DNA from: Hirudo medicinalis
Taxonomy: Eukaryota > Annelida > Clitellata > Hirudinida > Hirudinidae
NCBI GenBank assembly: GCA_011800805.1
Contig: MPNW01001344.1
Span: forward strand, 10,759 to 41,301
Length of the DNA: 30,543 bases
Direction: 5' to 3'
The stretch's first letter is position 1. Every line of letters begins with the position of its first letter. Shown here one piece after another: positions 20,799-30,543 of the stretch. A program made the translations under genes and the position numbers. The notes below the pieces were generated by a model that made no database searches, was not told the DNA's origin, and worked only from the letters and a program-made list of their open reading frames with translations.

Positions 20799-20879
20799 GA
20801 TGATGGTGGTGTTGTTGGTAATGTTGATGATGGTGGTGTTGTTGGTAATGTTGATGATGGTGGTGTTGTTGGTAATGCT
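20799..20879. repeat. 27-bp tandem repeat, three copies
   Basis: GATGATGGTGGTGTTGTTGG plus TAATGTT repeats exactly at 20799, 20826 and 20853 (the last ends GCT). It is open in one frame as DDGGVVGNV and lies inside an 83-codon frame (20712-20963) that lacks other coding support. Confidence 0.9.
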
Positions 20880-21585
20880 GTATTGAGGATGGTGCTGTTG
20901 GTGTTGCTGTTATTGTCACATTGTCATATTTTGCTCTCCTCTGCGTTAATGTTCTCAACTTAATAATTTCTTATAATTAATTACCACATTATTACGTCGT
21001 AATTAAAATATAATAACATTGTTTTTAATTGAATTTCATTAAATTTTGTAATTCTTTTAAATGATTTACTTCATCTTTGTGCTTTGAATTCAGGATGGAA
21101 AAGAACTCTGAAGTGAAGCGACTGTTTCACCTGAAGAAGAAGATGATGATGATGATGATGATGATGATTATGAAATATTGCTGATTGTGATCCATCATTC
21201 GTCGAGAAAGTTGAGGATGCTGATAATGATGTCATGGTGATGAGTGGAAGAGAATAGAATGATGAAAAAATAAAAAAATAAATACAATTATTTCTGAGGA
21301 ACAATAATTCCTAAATATTTTAGCCCAATAATTATATGAAGGACCAGCATCTTGGCATGTCATTTGGGTATTTTCAAGTCAAAGCTCCAGAGATGCATAC
21401 CTGGAGTGAATCTTCCATCGCTTGACAAACACGGTTGTGTCACCTGTAATGGTTCAGGATTTGCAAAAAGTGATAATTTGTGATAACCACTAAATAATAT
21501 TCTGGTGATAAGAATATTATTAATTAATTAATTAATTAATGCCACAATTTTTGAGTTCAGCAGCGGCTGTATTCATCAACTTCAG

Positions 21586-21750
21586 CTCCATCTTCATATC
21601 ATAATCATCACCAACACCATCATCATCGTCATCATCATTATCATCATCATCATCATCATCATCTTCACAGACGGAGTTCTTCCGAGGCAGCTACCACCTC
21701 TCCAGCTTACTCCTCGCAGTCGGCGCATCTGTGTTGTCATGGCAACATAG
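21586..21750 (+). CDS. candidate phase 1-1 exon with microsatellite-derived poly-His
   Basis: Acceptor CAACTTCAG and donor ACATAG|GTGGAG define 165 bp open in phase 1. The first half translates an (ATC)n-type microsatellite as a His-rich segment. The second half is ordinary-looking, LHRRSSSEAATTSPAYSSQS followed by AHLCCHGNI, with good codon variety and higher GC. The same frame has no Met start, and phase agrees with the receptor tail exons. It could be an alternative tail exon with a repeat-encoded histidine tract, or an exon of another gene. Not proven. Confidence 0.35.
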   Translation, partial: LHLHIIIITNTIIIVIIIIIIIIIIIFTDGVLPRQLPPLQLTPRSRRICVVMAT

Positions 21751-21833
21751 GTGGAGAGAGCGTGCGGTTAATTGTTCACGTGTAGTTACACCTGGATTAA
21801 TTTCCAAGCATCTCTGCGGACGAAGACGATTTT

Positions 21834-21846
21834 GACGATGACGACC

Positions 21847-21903
<57 letters not shown>

Positions 21904-21955
21904 ATGATGACGGCGACGACGATGATAATGATGATGATGGTGGTGGTGATGATGA

Positions 21956-21988
<33 letters not shown>

Positions 21989-22156
21989 ATGGTGATGGTG
22001 ATGATAATGATGATGATGATGATGACGATGACGATGATGATGACGATGACGATGACGATGACGATGATGATGACGATGACGATGACGATGACGAATACGA
22101 CGACGACGACGACGATGACGACGACGATGATGATGGTGGTGGTGGTGATGATGACC
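21834..22156. repeat. (GAT)n/(GAC)n/(GGT)n compound microsatellite
   Basis: About 320 bp of GAT triplets with GAC and GGT variants. It yields artefactual poly-Asp and poly-Met frames on plus and poly-His on minus. Confidence 0.96.
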
Positions 22157-22679
22157 ACGATCATTATGATGACATCAGGAAATGGAGGGATGGCAAAACA
22201 TTCGAAATGGATGCTATCGTAATGTTAACAGGATGCGGCAGCAGACGATGGAATAATTTCCGAATTAGAAATAATTCCACGAATAACAAACAATTATTTC
22301 AAATTATTTCAAGCAAAATTTATTGCGCATAATTATGAGTGCATGTCTCTAATAATTACGATTCGAATGTCAATCGAATTTCAAAGTTAAATGCTATTTA
22401 TGTGAATATTCGGGTTTTACATTTTATGAATGTAATGAAAACATTTTAAAACTGCAGTAATTATTATTAATTATTTAATATTATTTGGTGGAATATTTAA
22501 AACGAGGTAGTTTCTGTGAATGTTTGTGACGTAAAAACTAAGTTTAATAATAAGTTGAATAATTGTTTAGAAAGTCTAAAAATACACATTTATAAATAAA
22601 TCGTGAATTTCTAAATGTGCCTTTCAGTGACCTGGACGTCATTTTGCTCTCATTGATTTTGATAATGGCGATACAAGTG

Positions 22680-22953
<274 letters not shown>

Positions 22954-23184
22954 AAGACCTTGGTGATAATGATGGTGTCGAGAGGTGATTATAGTGACTG
23001 GTGATGAAAGTGTTTTAATCAAGGTAAGTATTACAGGTGCGACCATTGATTCCCTTATCAATCGAACCTTGGATGATTGTGATGATGATCTTGAAATATT
23101 GGTTTCAATATTTAATTGTTATCAAATTGGTGTTAATTTGTGATTTTTATTCGTTAAACTATGATTGTTATTTTGGATATTCAG

Positions 23185-23240
23185 CAATTATCCCCGAGAA
23201 CATTATTCAAATATTTCTGACTGAAGAAGGCGACTTGTAA
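23185..23240 (+). CDS. candidate short terminal exon
   Basis: Acceptor TTTTGGATATTCAG leads into a phase 1 frame IIPENIIQIFLTEEGDL that stops at TAA 23238-23240. AATAAA follows 31 bp later at 23271. The combination of acceptor, matching phase, stop and close poly(A) signal is what an alternative last exon would look like. The peptide is too short for family recognition and AATAAA is frequent here, so confidence is low. Confidence 0.22.
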
Positions 23241-23270
23241 GGTCATGGAATGATGTTATAAAAGTTCTTC

Positions 23271-23276
23271 AATAAA
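23271..23276 (+). promoter_or_regulatory. poly(A) signal AATAAA (tentative)
   Basis: The hexamer sits just downstream of the candidate terminal exon stop. It is meaningful only if that exon is real. Confidence 0.18.
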
Positions 23277-24513
23277 TCAATTATTGTTGCTGAAAATAAG
23301 AAAGTATTTTAATTCCAAATAATTTGATTGGGGAGGATTATATTAGATTGCTTCGATAATATTTGTTTGTTTGTTTTGTTTTTGCAGAAATATGCTTTAA
23401 ACATTTTCATTGTTATGAATCACGAACATCGGAGACATCAATTTTGGTTGTTTCGATTAAATTTCGTAATATTTCAACGTTCACAAGAAATCTTATTTCC
23501 TGTAACTTTGAAAAAAAAACCTGTTTTAATACAACCTCAACAATTAGTCAATCACATGATTTGCCAATTATCTGATAGGTTAATTAGTTGATCTCGTAAT
23601 TCGTTAAACACACAGTTAGTAATTAATTTTTATTAATAACAGGATTAGTTTATTACACAATTAGTTGATTGCATAATCAGTTACTGTTTCATTTTCGACT
23701 CATTTTAAATAAAATACAGAAAGCGTATTTTCTTTCGACAGGTGGCGGACATAATTTTCCAGATTTACCAAACTCTGGAATACTCTCAAACATTTGGAAA
23801 GGTGGAATGAAAATGTCGAAGAAAGTTTAAAAACCGATTGTTGTCGGTTATTTTTGTTGTTATTGTTGTAATTTTTCCGCCAAGAGTTTATTAAAATGCT
23901 TCCAGGAAATTCCAGGTGAACACGTTTTACCAATAATTGTTTGAGTGGCAGTTATCCTTCTCCTGTGTCGAATCCGCGAGTGCAACTCAACTACTCCATC
24001 AAGGACCTGGAAATCCGATTCGCGTTGTTGCTGCGTTTCAAATCGTTGAGTTAGAGATGATTTTAGAGGTTTTCCACGTTGGATACTCGAAGCATTTCCA
24101 GTCTGCTTCTCATTATCACCTCCACCATCACGCCAGCACCACCATCTCTGCCAATCAGGATTCGGGAATTTATGCCAGGCCTCCTTTCAGCGAATTAAAC
24201 TTTGCCTTGTATTGACTTTTGGTTTCATTTCGGTTTTAAATGTTTACATTTTTGAACAGCAACGAACTGTTGTTATCATGGTTGTCATCATCATCTTCGC
24301 CATTGCCTCATCATCATTGTCGTCGTCATCATCATCGTTTTAAATGTTGTTGTTGAGATTGTTGTCGAGTGTTGTGACAGTCTGTGATTTAAACTTGTCG
24401 TAATTCTTTCAAGGAAGACACATTCGTTTTACTTTATCTCATTTTTGTTTTCTGTCTTACCTGATGTTATTATTATTATTGCTATATTAGTATTATAATA
24501 ATTATTATTGCTA

Positions 24514-24548
<35 letters not shown>

Positions 24549-24751
24549 TATGCTCGTTTACTCTGAGGCCGTTTGAGAGAATTTACTCGAATACGTAAAT
24601 ATTTCCAAATAAATCTTTCGACAGGCCCCATGAATCCTTGTTATTTAAGAGAAAAATACTCAATAAATTAATCAGTTTTGATTTAAAAGTTATTTCTAAT
24701 AAAAGTAAGAAATCCTCTTTTGGACATCACAACGAGTGTTTTTTTTTTCAG
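23277..24751. other. AT-rich DNA with one unassigned open frame
   Basis: An open frame enterable at 23952 (after GTGGCAG) runs to a TGA at 24213-24215 and reads ...IVELEMILEVFHVGYSKHF and later ISANQDSGIYARPPFSEL. It is entered in phase 0, unlike the other candidates, and its acceptor is weak. (TTA)n runs follow at about 24470-24548. No gene is called. Confidence 0.4.
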
Positions 24752-24958
24752 ACGTCATAACAGTCATTTTTATGGAACCAGGTTGGAGCAACTGTTGGAC
24801 TTTGTCTTCTGAAAGCATGGAAACCGCTACTGGAAGCTTAGGAATATGCACTTGGAACCTTTCCACACATATTTTCAAGTCTTCACTCAGTTGGCCTCAT
24901 CCATTCAAGTCCACTTCAAGATCGCTTCGGTCAACAACCTCATTTGGATTTGGACAAG
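24752..24958 (+). CDS. candidate phase 1-1 exon, 207 bp
   Basis: A very strong acceptor (GTGTTTTTTTTTCAG) and donor GACAAG|GTCGTG enclose 207 bp open in phase 1 throughout. It reads VITVIFMEPGWSNCWTLSSE, then ...TATGSLGICTWNLSTHIF, then a Ser/Thr-rich end. The length is a multiple of three and the phase equals that of the receptor tail exons. Another frame of the same DNA has only one stop (near 24807) and reads HGNRYWKLRNMHLEPFHTYF, so the coding frame is not certain. No family recognised. Confidence 0.35.
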
Positions 24959-25149
24959 GTCGTGGGAAATTCGACACAAATATTTTTTTTGTAATTAGAA
25001 TGTTAATTTTAGCAATTATTTTGTTAAATGTCAGTTTAACATGTAATAATAGTTTGTAATTTGTAACATAATTAGGAAATTATGATTATACGAGGAAGTG
25101 CAAACCACAAAGGAGTGAATGCAGTTCAATGATGGCTTGTAAATATTCT

Positions 25150-25550
25150 CATGGTTATTTTTGGTGCGCTGAAGGAAGTGGATGAGAGAGGCAGAAGTGC
25201 CGAAGAGAAAGTCGCCAATACGAGAGAGGGACGGACGGATACGTCGGATTGACCACATGAGGTGGTTGCAGGATTTTGTTACAGGGTGCTGTTTGGGACT
25301 GAGGTGGGAGGCAACGATGACGCCAGGAGTTTTAGGAAGTAGAAGGAAGAGGTGTGCGCCAGCTCACTTGATTTGTATAATCAATCAGATGGTTGCAATG
25401 ATCAATCGGTTGATTGAAATGATTGACATCACCTTGTTTCAACCTGGCGACAATAAGGAGCCCATGAAAGCAAGATTTGTGACCAGGTTTCAAAGGACAC
25501 TGCTTATTAAAGTAATTCCCGCCAAAACGGCAGACTCTTCTACGTGATCA
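25150..25550 (+). other. GC-richer patch with a 121-codon ORF of unknown nature
   Basis: The patch stands out from its AT-rich surroundings. An ATG-initiated frame (25182-25547) is strongly basic at its start (KRKSPIRERDGRIRRIDHMR). Inside are partial internal repeats (ATCAATCAGATGGTTGCAATGATCAATCGG). I see no catalytic motif and no reverse-transcriptase signature. It may be a degraded mobile-element fragment or an exon; neither can be shown. Confidence 0.25.
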
Positions 25551-25810
25551 GTATATTCAATTTTAGTTTCTTCCATTTTTCTATACAGAATTCTCGTTGA
25601 ATTCTTGAGAAAACTTCAATATCCGAAAGAATTAAAAAAAAAGGCTTCATCATCATCATCATCATCGCCATCATAGTCGTCATCATCAGCACCATCTTCC
25701 TCATTGAGTGCATTTGGTCGATGTACTGACCAAAGTAGATAAAGGAGGTTAAAGTAAACAGATTTCATTTGATGGATTTATTAAAGCACATTTGCTGTGG
25801 ATTTAATGGT

Positions 25811-25938
25811 GACGACGACGACGACGATGATGATGATGACGATGATGATGACGATGACGATGACGATGATGATGGTGGTGGTGGTAGTGGTGGCGGCGGC
25901 ATTGACGATGATGGTGATGGTGATGATGATGAAATAGT
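25811..25938. repeat. (GAC)n/(GAT)n/(GGT)n microsatellite
   Basis: About 128 bp of GAC and GAT triplets with a GGT/GGC patch in the middle. Confidence 0.95.
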
Positions 25939-28513
25939 CAGTGCACTTTCAATTCTATTTCTAATCGGTCCTTGGAGTAAACGGAGATGCTAAACAAACA
26001 GGTTTTTGTCAATCTATCGCCCTCGCAAGATTCGTGAGATATTTTGAATAAACACATTAATTCAATTCAAATGCATTTTGCGAATGAAATTATTTCCCAA
26101 AAAGTTGATCATTTATTTACTTCAAATAAAATATGTAATTGCGTTTAATGCTTATCAGCGGTAATACTAATATTAATATTACGTTGCAATAATATTTATT
26201 GTTATATATATAATAATAATTTATAATAATATCTAACATAATTATTGTGTCATTATTATACTTTGTAATAAAAAATTATTATAATAAGAAATCATTTAAA
26301 TTTCTGTAAAATGTTACAAATATTTTAATTACAATCATGATTTATGATCATGAATTTTTTTATTGCTAAGCTCCACTTGAATTTATGTTATTCATTATTA
26401 TTATTGTTATTATTATTTAAATTATTAATTAAATTATTTAATATCATTATCATAACCACAATTATGGATCATGATTTGTTCATCAATGATAATACATGTG
26501 ATGTTTTAATAATAAAATTTATTTTATTAATATCAAAAATAATAATAACAATAAAAATAATAATAATAATAGTAATACTAAAAGTAGTAGTAGCATTACT
26601 AATATTATTGATGTAATGTTAATATTATTATTTAGCTAATTATTAACTTAAACATAATGAATGGAATGAATGAGTGAATTCATGGATGAGTGCATGGATG
26701 AACTGATGAAAAGATAAAGGAATGAAAGCCTTGTAGTGTTCCATTGATCGATATCAAACTCTCCATCATCCGTGGTTTTTCGATTTGAGAACTTATTTAT
26801 TAAAAAAATTAGCTGAAAATATTTTAATTTGATTATTTGAAATTATATTAAATAATTAAAATGAATAATTATATTAAATAATTACATTAAATAATTAAAT
26901 TGATTTGTGGAATTTATTTCTTTTTAATGTAATTTTGAAATCATTTACCACAATATTTATTTTGCAATGGATGTCTACATTCGTGTACAGAATGATATTA
27001 CATTATTATTAATATAATGGTAATAATAATGATTATTATTAATTTCAATATTTTGTTATTGTTTTTTTTCGAGTAAAATTTACTTTAAACATTCACAAAT
27101 TGTAATTTTAATAAATAAAAATAATGATATTTAAGTGATTATTTCCATTTTAAAACGAAACAATAAAGGATGAAAAATACAAAAATATACTTAAAAATAA
27201 CTGATTGAATTAGGTTGAAAGAATCACTGAAAATGGAGAATTATAATGAAATCACCATTGATTCGTTGTTGTTGTTGTTGTTGTTGTTGTAACTTCAACA
27301 AAACACTTGTTGGTTATTAAGTTAATGTCAAATATTAAGTTAAAAAAATCATTTGTATTGCAAAAAAAAAATAATTTGCAATTAATATTGTGCCAATAAA
27401 AATTATATTTTTCAATTACTGCTTTTTGTTTGTGAACATGTTAGAATATAGCAACATTGAGCAGATATTCTGTTAGTTTATTGTCACTTAATGCTGAAAT
27501 GCAATTTATTTCACATTTAACAACGTAATAACTTGTTTGAAATTACAGTATTTAATTCATTGTAAAGGTTCAATGCTTGTGAGCAGTTGAAAGGTCAAAG
27601 TTTAAAGCGAACCCCGTCCGGTGCAAATTTGAATTGAAATCGTAAATTTTGTTATTTGAAAGAAATTTAAATTATTTCCAGGATTTAGAATTTCTGATTG
27701 TTTTTTGTTTTATTTTTTTAAATATTTATTTTATTAAAATTGCAATCAAATTTCCTTTGAATAATTTAAACTCGTATAACCTCTGAAAACGATTTCATTT
27801 TTAAAGTCAACAAAATTTTAAATTATAATATTAAATCATAATTCTAAGTCGTAATGTTAAAACATAATTTTAAATCATAATATTAAATCGCAATATGAAA
27901 TCATAATTTTAAATCATAATATTCCTGGAAATGTATTTGTAAACAATTATTTACGAACTCAATTTTTAAGCCAGTAACTTTTTATTTTATCACTAATAGG
28001 TCATAAGATTATTATTGCAATGAATATTAATTATATTTAAATAATAGTAATAATAATAATATATTATTGTATATTAATTAATATTATTATGATATATTTA
28101 ATAATCTATTATTTACAACAACTCAAATTACCTTCAACTGAAAAATCAACCCAAGTGACCTTGGATTGACCCCACCATAAAAACACCATCACCTTCCTGA
28201 TTCAATGTTTCATTTCATTTACATCGAAAACAAATTCAAAAGAATTTTAATTCAAGTTTTTCTTCAATTAAACCAATTATAAAATTAACTCCACAAAGTA
28301 AAATGATATCGAAATACTCACGCACATCATGTGTTGTTCACACGGACGTATCGATCCAAGCATCCTTTATAAAACTGCAGGCTAAGACGTCAACACATCA
28401 CTGGCAAACATTCTTCCAAGATGTGAATGTAGTCGTGCATTGTAAAGATGTAAAGAGTTTACAGTAATTTGTAACAATGTAGTCTTATTTTTAATGTCAC
28501 ATTACATTTGCAG
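25939..28513. other. AT-rich non-coding stretch
   Basis: Extremely AT-rich with short (AAT)n, (TTG)7 near 27267-27290, and a degenerate AAATCATAATTTT-type repeat at about 27826-27925. Isolated open frames (for example 26344-26616) are low-complexity Ile/Leu-rich and not supported. I see no gene. Confidence 0.6.
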
Positions 28514-28567
28514 TTGTGAGGACAGTTGTGAGCGATGAATTGTGCGTGGAATGTCATCGCTTGACAG
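28514..28567 (+). CDS. candidate phase 1-1 exon, 54 bp
   Basis: Acceptor CATTACATTTGCAG and donor TTGACAG|GTGTGA enclose 54 bp, open in phase 1, reading VRTVVSDELCVECHRLTG across the junctions. The CVEC pair is notable. The phase fits the other candidate exons. The peptide is short, so assignment to any gene is inference. Confidence 0.32.
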
Positions 28568-28917
28568 GTGTGAATATCATTCCGAGGTGTTTCAAAACAA
28601 GATGTTTTTGGCTGCCAAATGAAAGTTTTTTTTGTCTTACAAGCAAACTTGTTTTCCTGGCAATTTATTTTCTGACGGAGGTAATGTTGATTACGCTGAT
28701 TAATTAACTTGAAGTTGATTAATTAAATGTGTATTGTTAATTAGTAATATTAATTACATAATAATTGTTTGGTTCGTTAATAATTAGTATTTAAATGATA
28801 ATTAGTTTCATCTTCATTTTCTTCAATTCTTCACCGAGCATTCTTTTCCTCCACAATCAATTTATTGATATCGCATTATTTAAACATTTAATAATGTTGC
28901 CATCACATTTCACCATC

Positions 28918-28936
28918 CTCATCCTCATCCTCATCC

Positions 28937-28974
<38 letters not shown>

Positions 28975-29013
28975 GACGTCGTCGTCATCATCATCATCAC
29001 CATCATCATCATA
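28918..29013. repeat. (ATC)n microsatellite
   Basis: CTCATC units, then about 45 bp of pure ATC, a CGTCGT interruption and more ATC. Confidence 0.95.
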
Positions 29014-29439
29014 ATCACAATAGTTCATCCTAACAAACATCTTGATTGAAGTCAAATGAAATGAAACTCACAACACAACATCGCTTCAAGTTGCCCACGA
29101 TTTGAATCTTCATTAACTTCATTTATTTATCCTTTATTTGTCGCATCAATTATAAATGTGTGTAATGTTAATTATATAATTATATTAAATATATATCCAA
29201 TTTTAATATTAATTACAATAATTATATTATTATTTATAATTATTAATAATAAATGGGTGTAATATTAATTGTGAATAGATGTAACTTTTAATTAGGCTTC
29301 ACAACGATATTAGAGAATATTTTCAAATGTATTATTTCAATATTTACTCGATTTCACTTCCACTGCCTGGAATTGTTTGTTTATCGCAGTTCGAAAAAAA
29401 AGTTCCAGAGAAAATATGAAGCATGAAACCCATTCGATG

Positions 29440-29757
29440 TTATTGTGAATGTTATCCTGAATGTTACCGTGAATGTTATTGTGAGTGATATTATGAAAGT
29501 TATCATTGATGTTATCATGAATGTTATTAAGATGTTATTGCAAATATTATTATGTTGTAACATCATTGTTATTTATAATATTAATATTATTTATATTGTA
29601 ATTATAAATGTTAATGTAAATTTTATTATGAATGATATTACGTTACGTTACGTTATATGAACGTTATTATAAATGCTTTTATGAGTGTAATTATGGATGT
29701 TTTTATGAATGTAATTATGAATGTAATTGTGAATGTTAATGTAAATGTTATTATGAA
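29440..29757. repeat. degenerate 12-bp minisatellite (TGAATGTTATTA)
   Basis: Successive 12-bp units such as TGAATGTTATCC, TGAATGTTACCG, TGAATGTTATTG and TGAATGTAATTA cover two blocks, about 29446-29535 and 29656-29757, with a decayed centre. It translates as Met-Asn-Val-Ile repeats in two plus frames, explaining the open frames at 29445-29660 and 29657-29863. Confidence 0.85.
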
Positions 29758-30402
29758 CATGTTTCATCTGCATTCATTCCGAACTTTTATTGATGTTTTC
29801 TGCTGCCATTTTATGCGCCCTTCCAATGGATCCAGCGAGTTGTTCTTTGTTGCGATGGAATAAAGCAATAATTATGCTTAATAATTGCAACTATTGCAAT
29901 TATTATTTTATTAAGTAAATAAGTTAGTACATCTTAAGGTAAGTAATCGTTGTGGTAACAGAATAACTTAATGCTGAATTTGATTTATAATAAAATCATT
30001 TTACCAAAGAAGTTTAGATTGTGAGAATGTTATTTTTTGAAATATAAATGCATAAATAATTTATCAATTCGCCGTCAGAAATTCACATGAATTAGTTGCG
30101 ATGCAAGCTCAAGCGAAACTCTTTTGAGGGTTATGGAGTTTCATTTTCAAAGCTGGTGTCTCTGAGATAAGAAGTTGAAGAATGTCTTGTAAATTACAGC
30201 TTAATAAGAAGATATATTTTGTTTATTATTGTTATTATTATTGCTATTATTATTATTATTAAATTCAAAATATTGCATTATTGCTCATTATTATTCCTCT
30301 GTGATAAAAAATATTATGAAAGAAAATTCGGAATTATTCTTGCGACCATCCAAAGAATCATTTCCATATAAACGAAGCTCATCATTTCAAAATTAAGTGG
30401 CA

Positions 30403-30477
30403 AGATGATGATGGCGATGATGATGATGATGATGATGGCGATGATGATGATGATTATGATGATGATGATGGTGGTGG

Positions 30478-30514
<37 letters not shown>

Positions 30515-30543
30515 GCCGGTGCTGATGATGATGATGATGAAGC
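30403..30543. repeat. (GAT)n microsatellite running to the window end
   Basis: GAT triplets with GGC, GGT and TAT variants over about 140 bp, continuing to the last base, so the tract may extend beyond the window. Confidence 0.95.

Larger units (their letters stand above)
16976..21585. other. AT-rich repeat-rich stretch, one microexon candidate
   Basis: It contains an (AT)n tract around 17131-17172, an AAT-rich duplication, (GAT)/(GAC) tracts, a 27-bp repeat, and several isolated acceptor- or donor-like sites. A 54-codon frame around 19584-19733 (KTNGWILHADEKIP...) and a 33-codon frame ending at 21424 (MKDQHLGMSFGYFQVKAPEM) look protein-like but do not fit the phase pattern. No gene is confidently supported. 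Confidence 0.5.
28568..30402. other. AT-rich non-coding stretch
   Basis: Contains an (ATC)n tract, a degenerate 12-bp minisatellite and otherwise AT-rich sequence. No exon-like segment with matching phase was found. Confidence 0.6.

Noticed and set aside
22994..23024. Consensus donor CAAG|GTAAGT with possible exon upstream
   Set aside because: The only open upstream frame is about 17 codons, preceded by a stop and GAT repeats, with no plausible acceptor.
23952..24215. 87-codon open frame ending at TGA, possible last exon
   Set aside because: Its only full-length entry is phase 0 with a weak acceptor, inconsistent with neighbouring exons, and no domain is recognised.

Overview
The window is intron-rich eukaryotic DNA. 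It is strongly AT-rich between a few GC-richer islands and is loaded with trinucleotide and tetranucleotide microsatellites, mainly (ATC/GAT)n, (GAC)n, (AAC)n, (AAT)n and (CATC)n. It has one 206-base assembly gap and one isolated N. Long introns, GT-AG splice sites and a CUB-Sushi-transmembrane architecture point to an animal. The protein style resembles uncharacterised arthropod CUB/Sushi receptors, but I cannot name the species.

The main result is one plus-strand gene assembled from splice sites and reading phase, covering about 1.2-15.2 kb. Its exons are a CUB domain (1166-1855), a Sushi/CCP domain (10978-11136), a short linker (12543-12593), a transmembrane helix (12918-12999) and three cytoplasmic-tail exons (13489-13688, 14053-14142, 14563-15242). 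All junction phases agree (1-1, 1-1, 1-1, 2-2, 1-1, 1-1). The assembled product is a type I membrane protein whose 5' end (signal peptide and probably more extracellular domains) lies upstream of the window. A possible extra upstream exon is at 498-567. A poly(A) signal follows the stop at 15495. The 9.1-kb intron between the CUB and Sushi exons holds only repeats, including a MITE-like element fused to a 12-bp minisatellite.

The region from 15.5 to 30.5 kb is mostly AT-rich noncoding DNA and microsatellites. Inside it I find a scatter of exon-like islands with acceptor and donor sites and phase 1-1 open frames (16886-16975, 18825-18830, 21586-21750, 24752-24958, 28514-28567), plus a possible terminal exon at 23185-23240. 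The shared phase fits the tail exons of the receptor gene. They could be alternative 3' exons, exons of a second gene, or chance. They are tentative.

Most long open frames elsewhere (poly-Asp, poly-His, poly-Met, poly-Ser, LGEI/YLEK repeats) are translations of microsatellites or minisatellites and were left out. No tRNA, rRNA, CRISPR or intact transposase gene was recognised.
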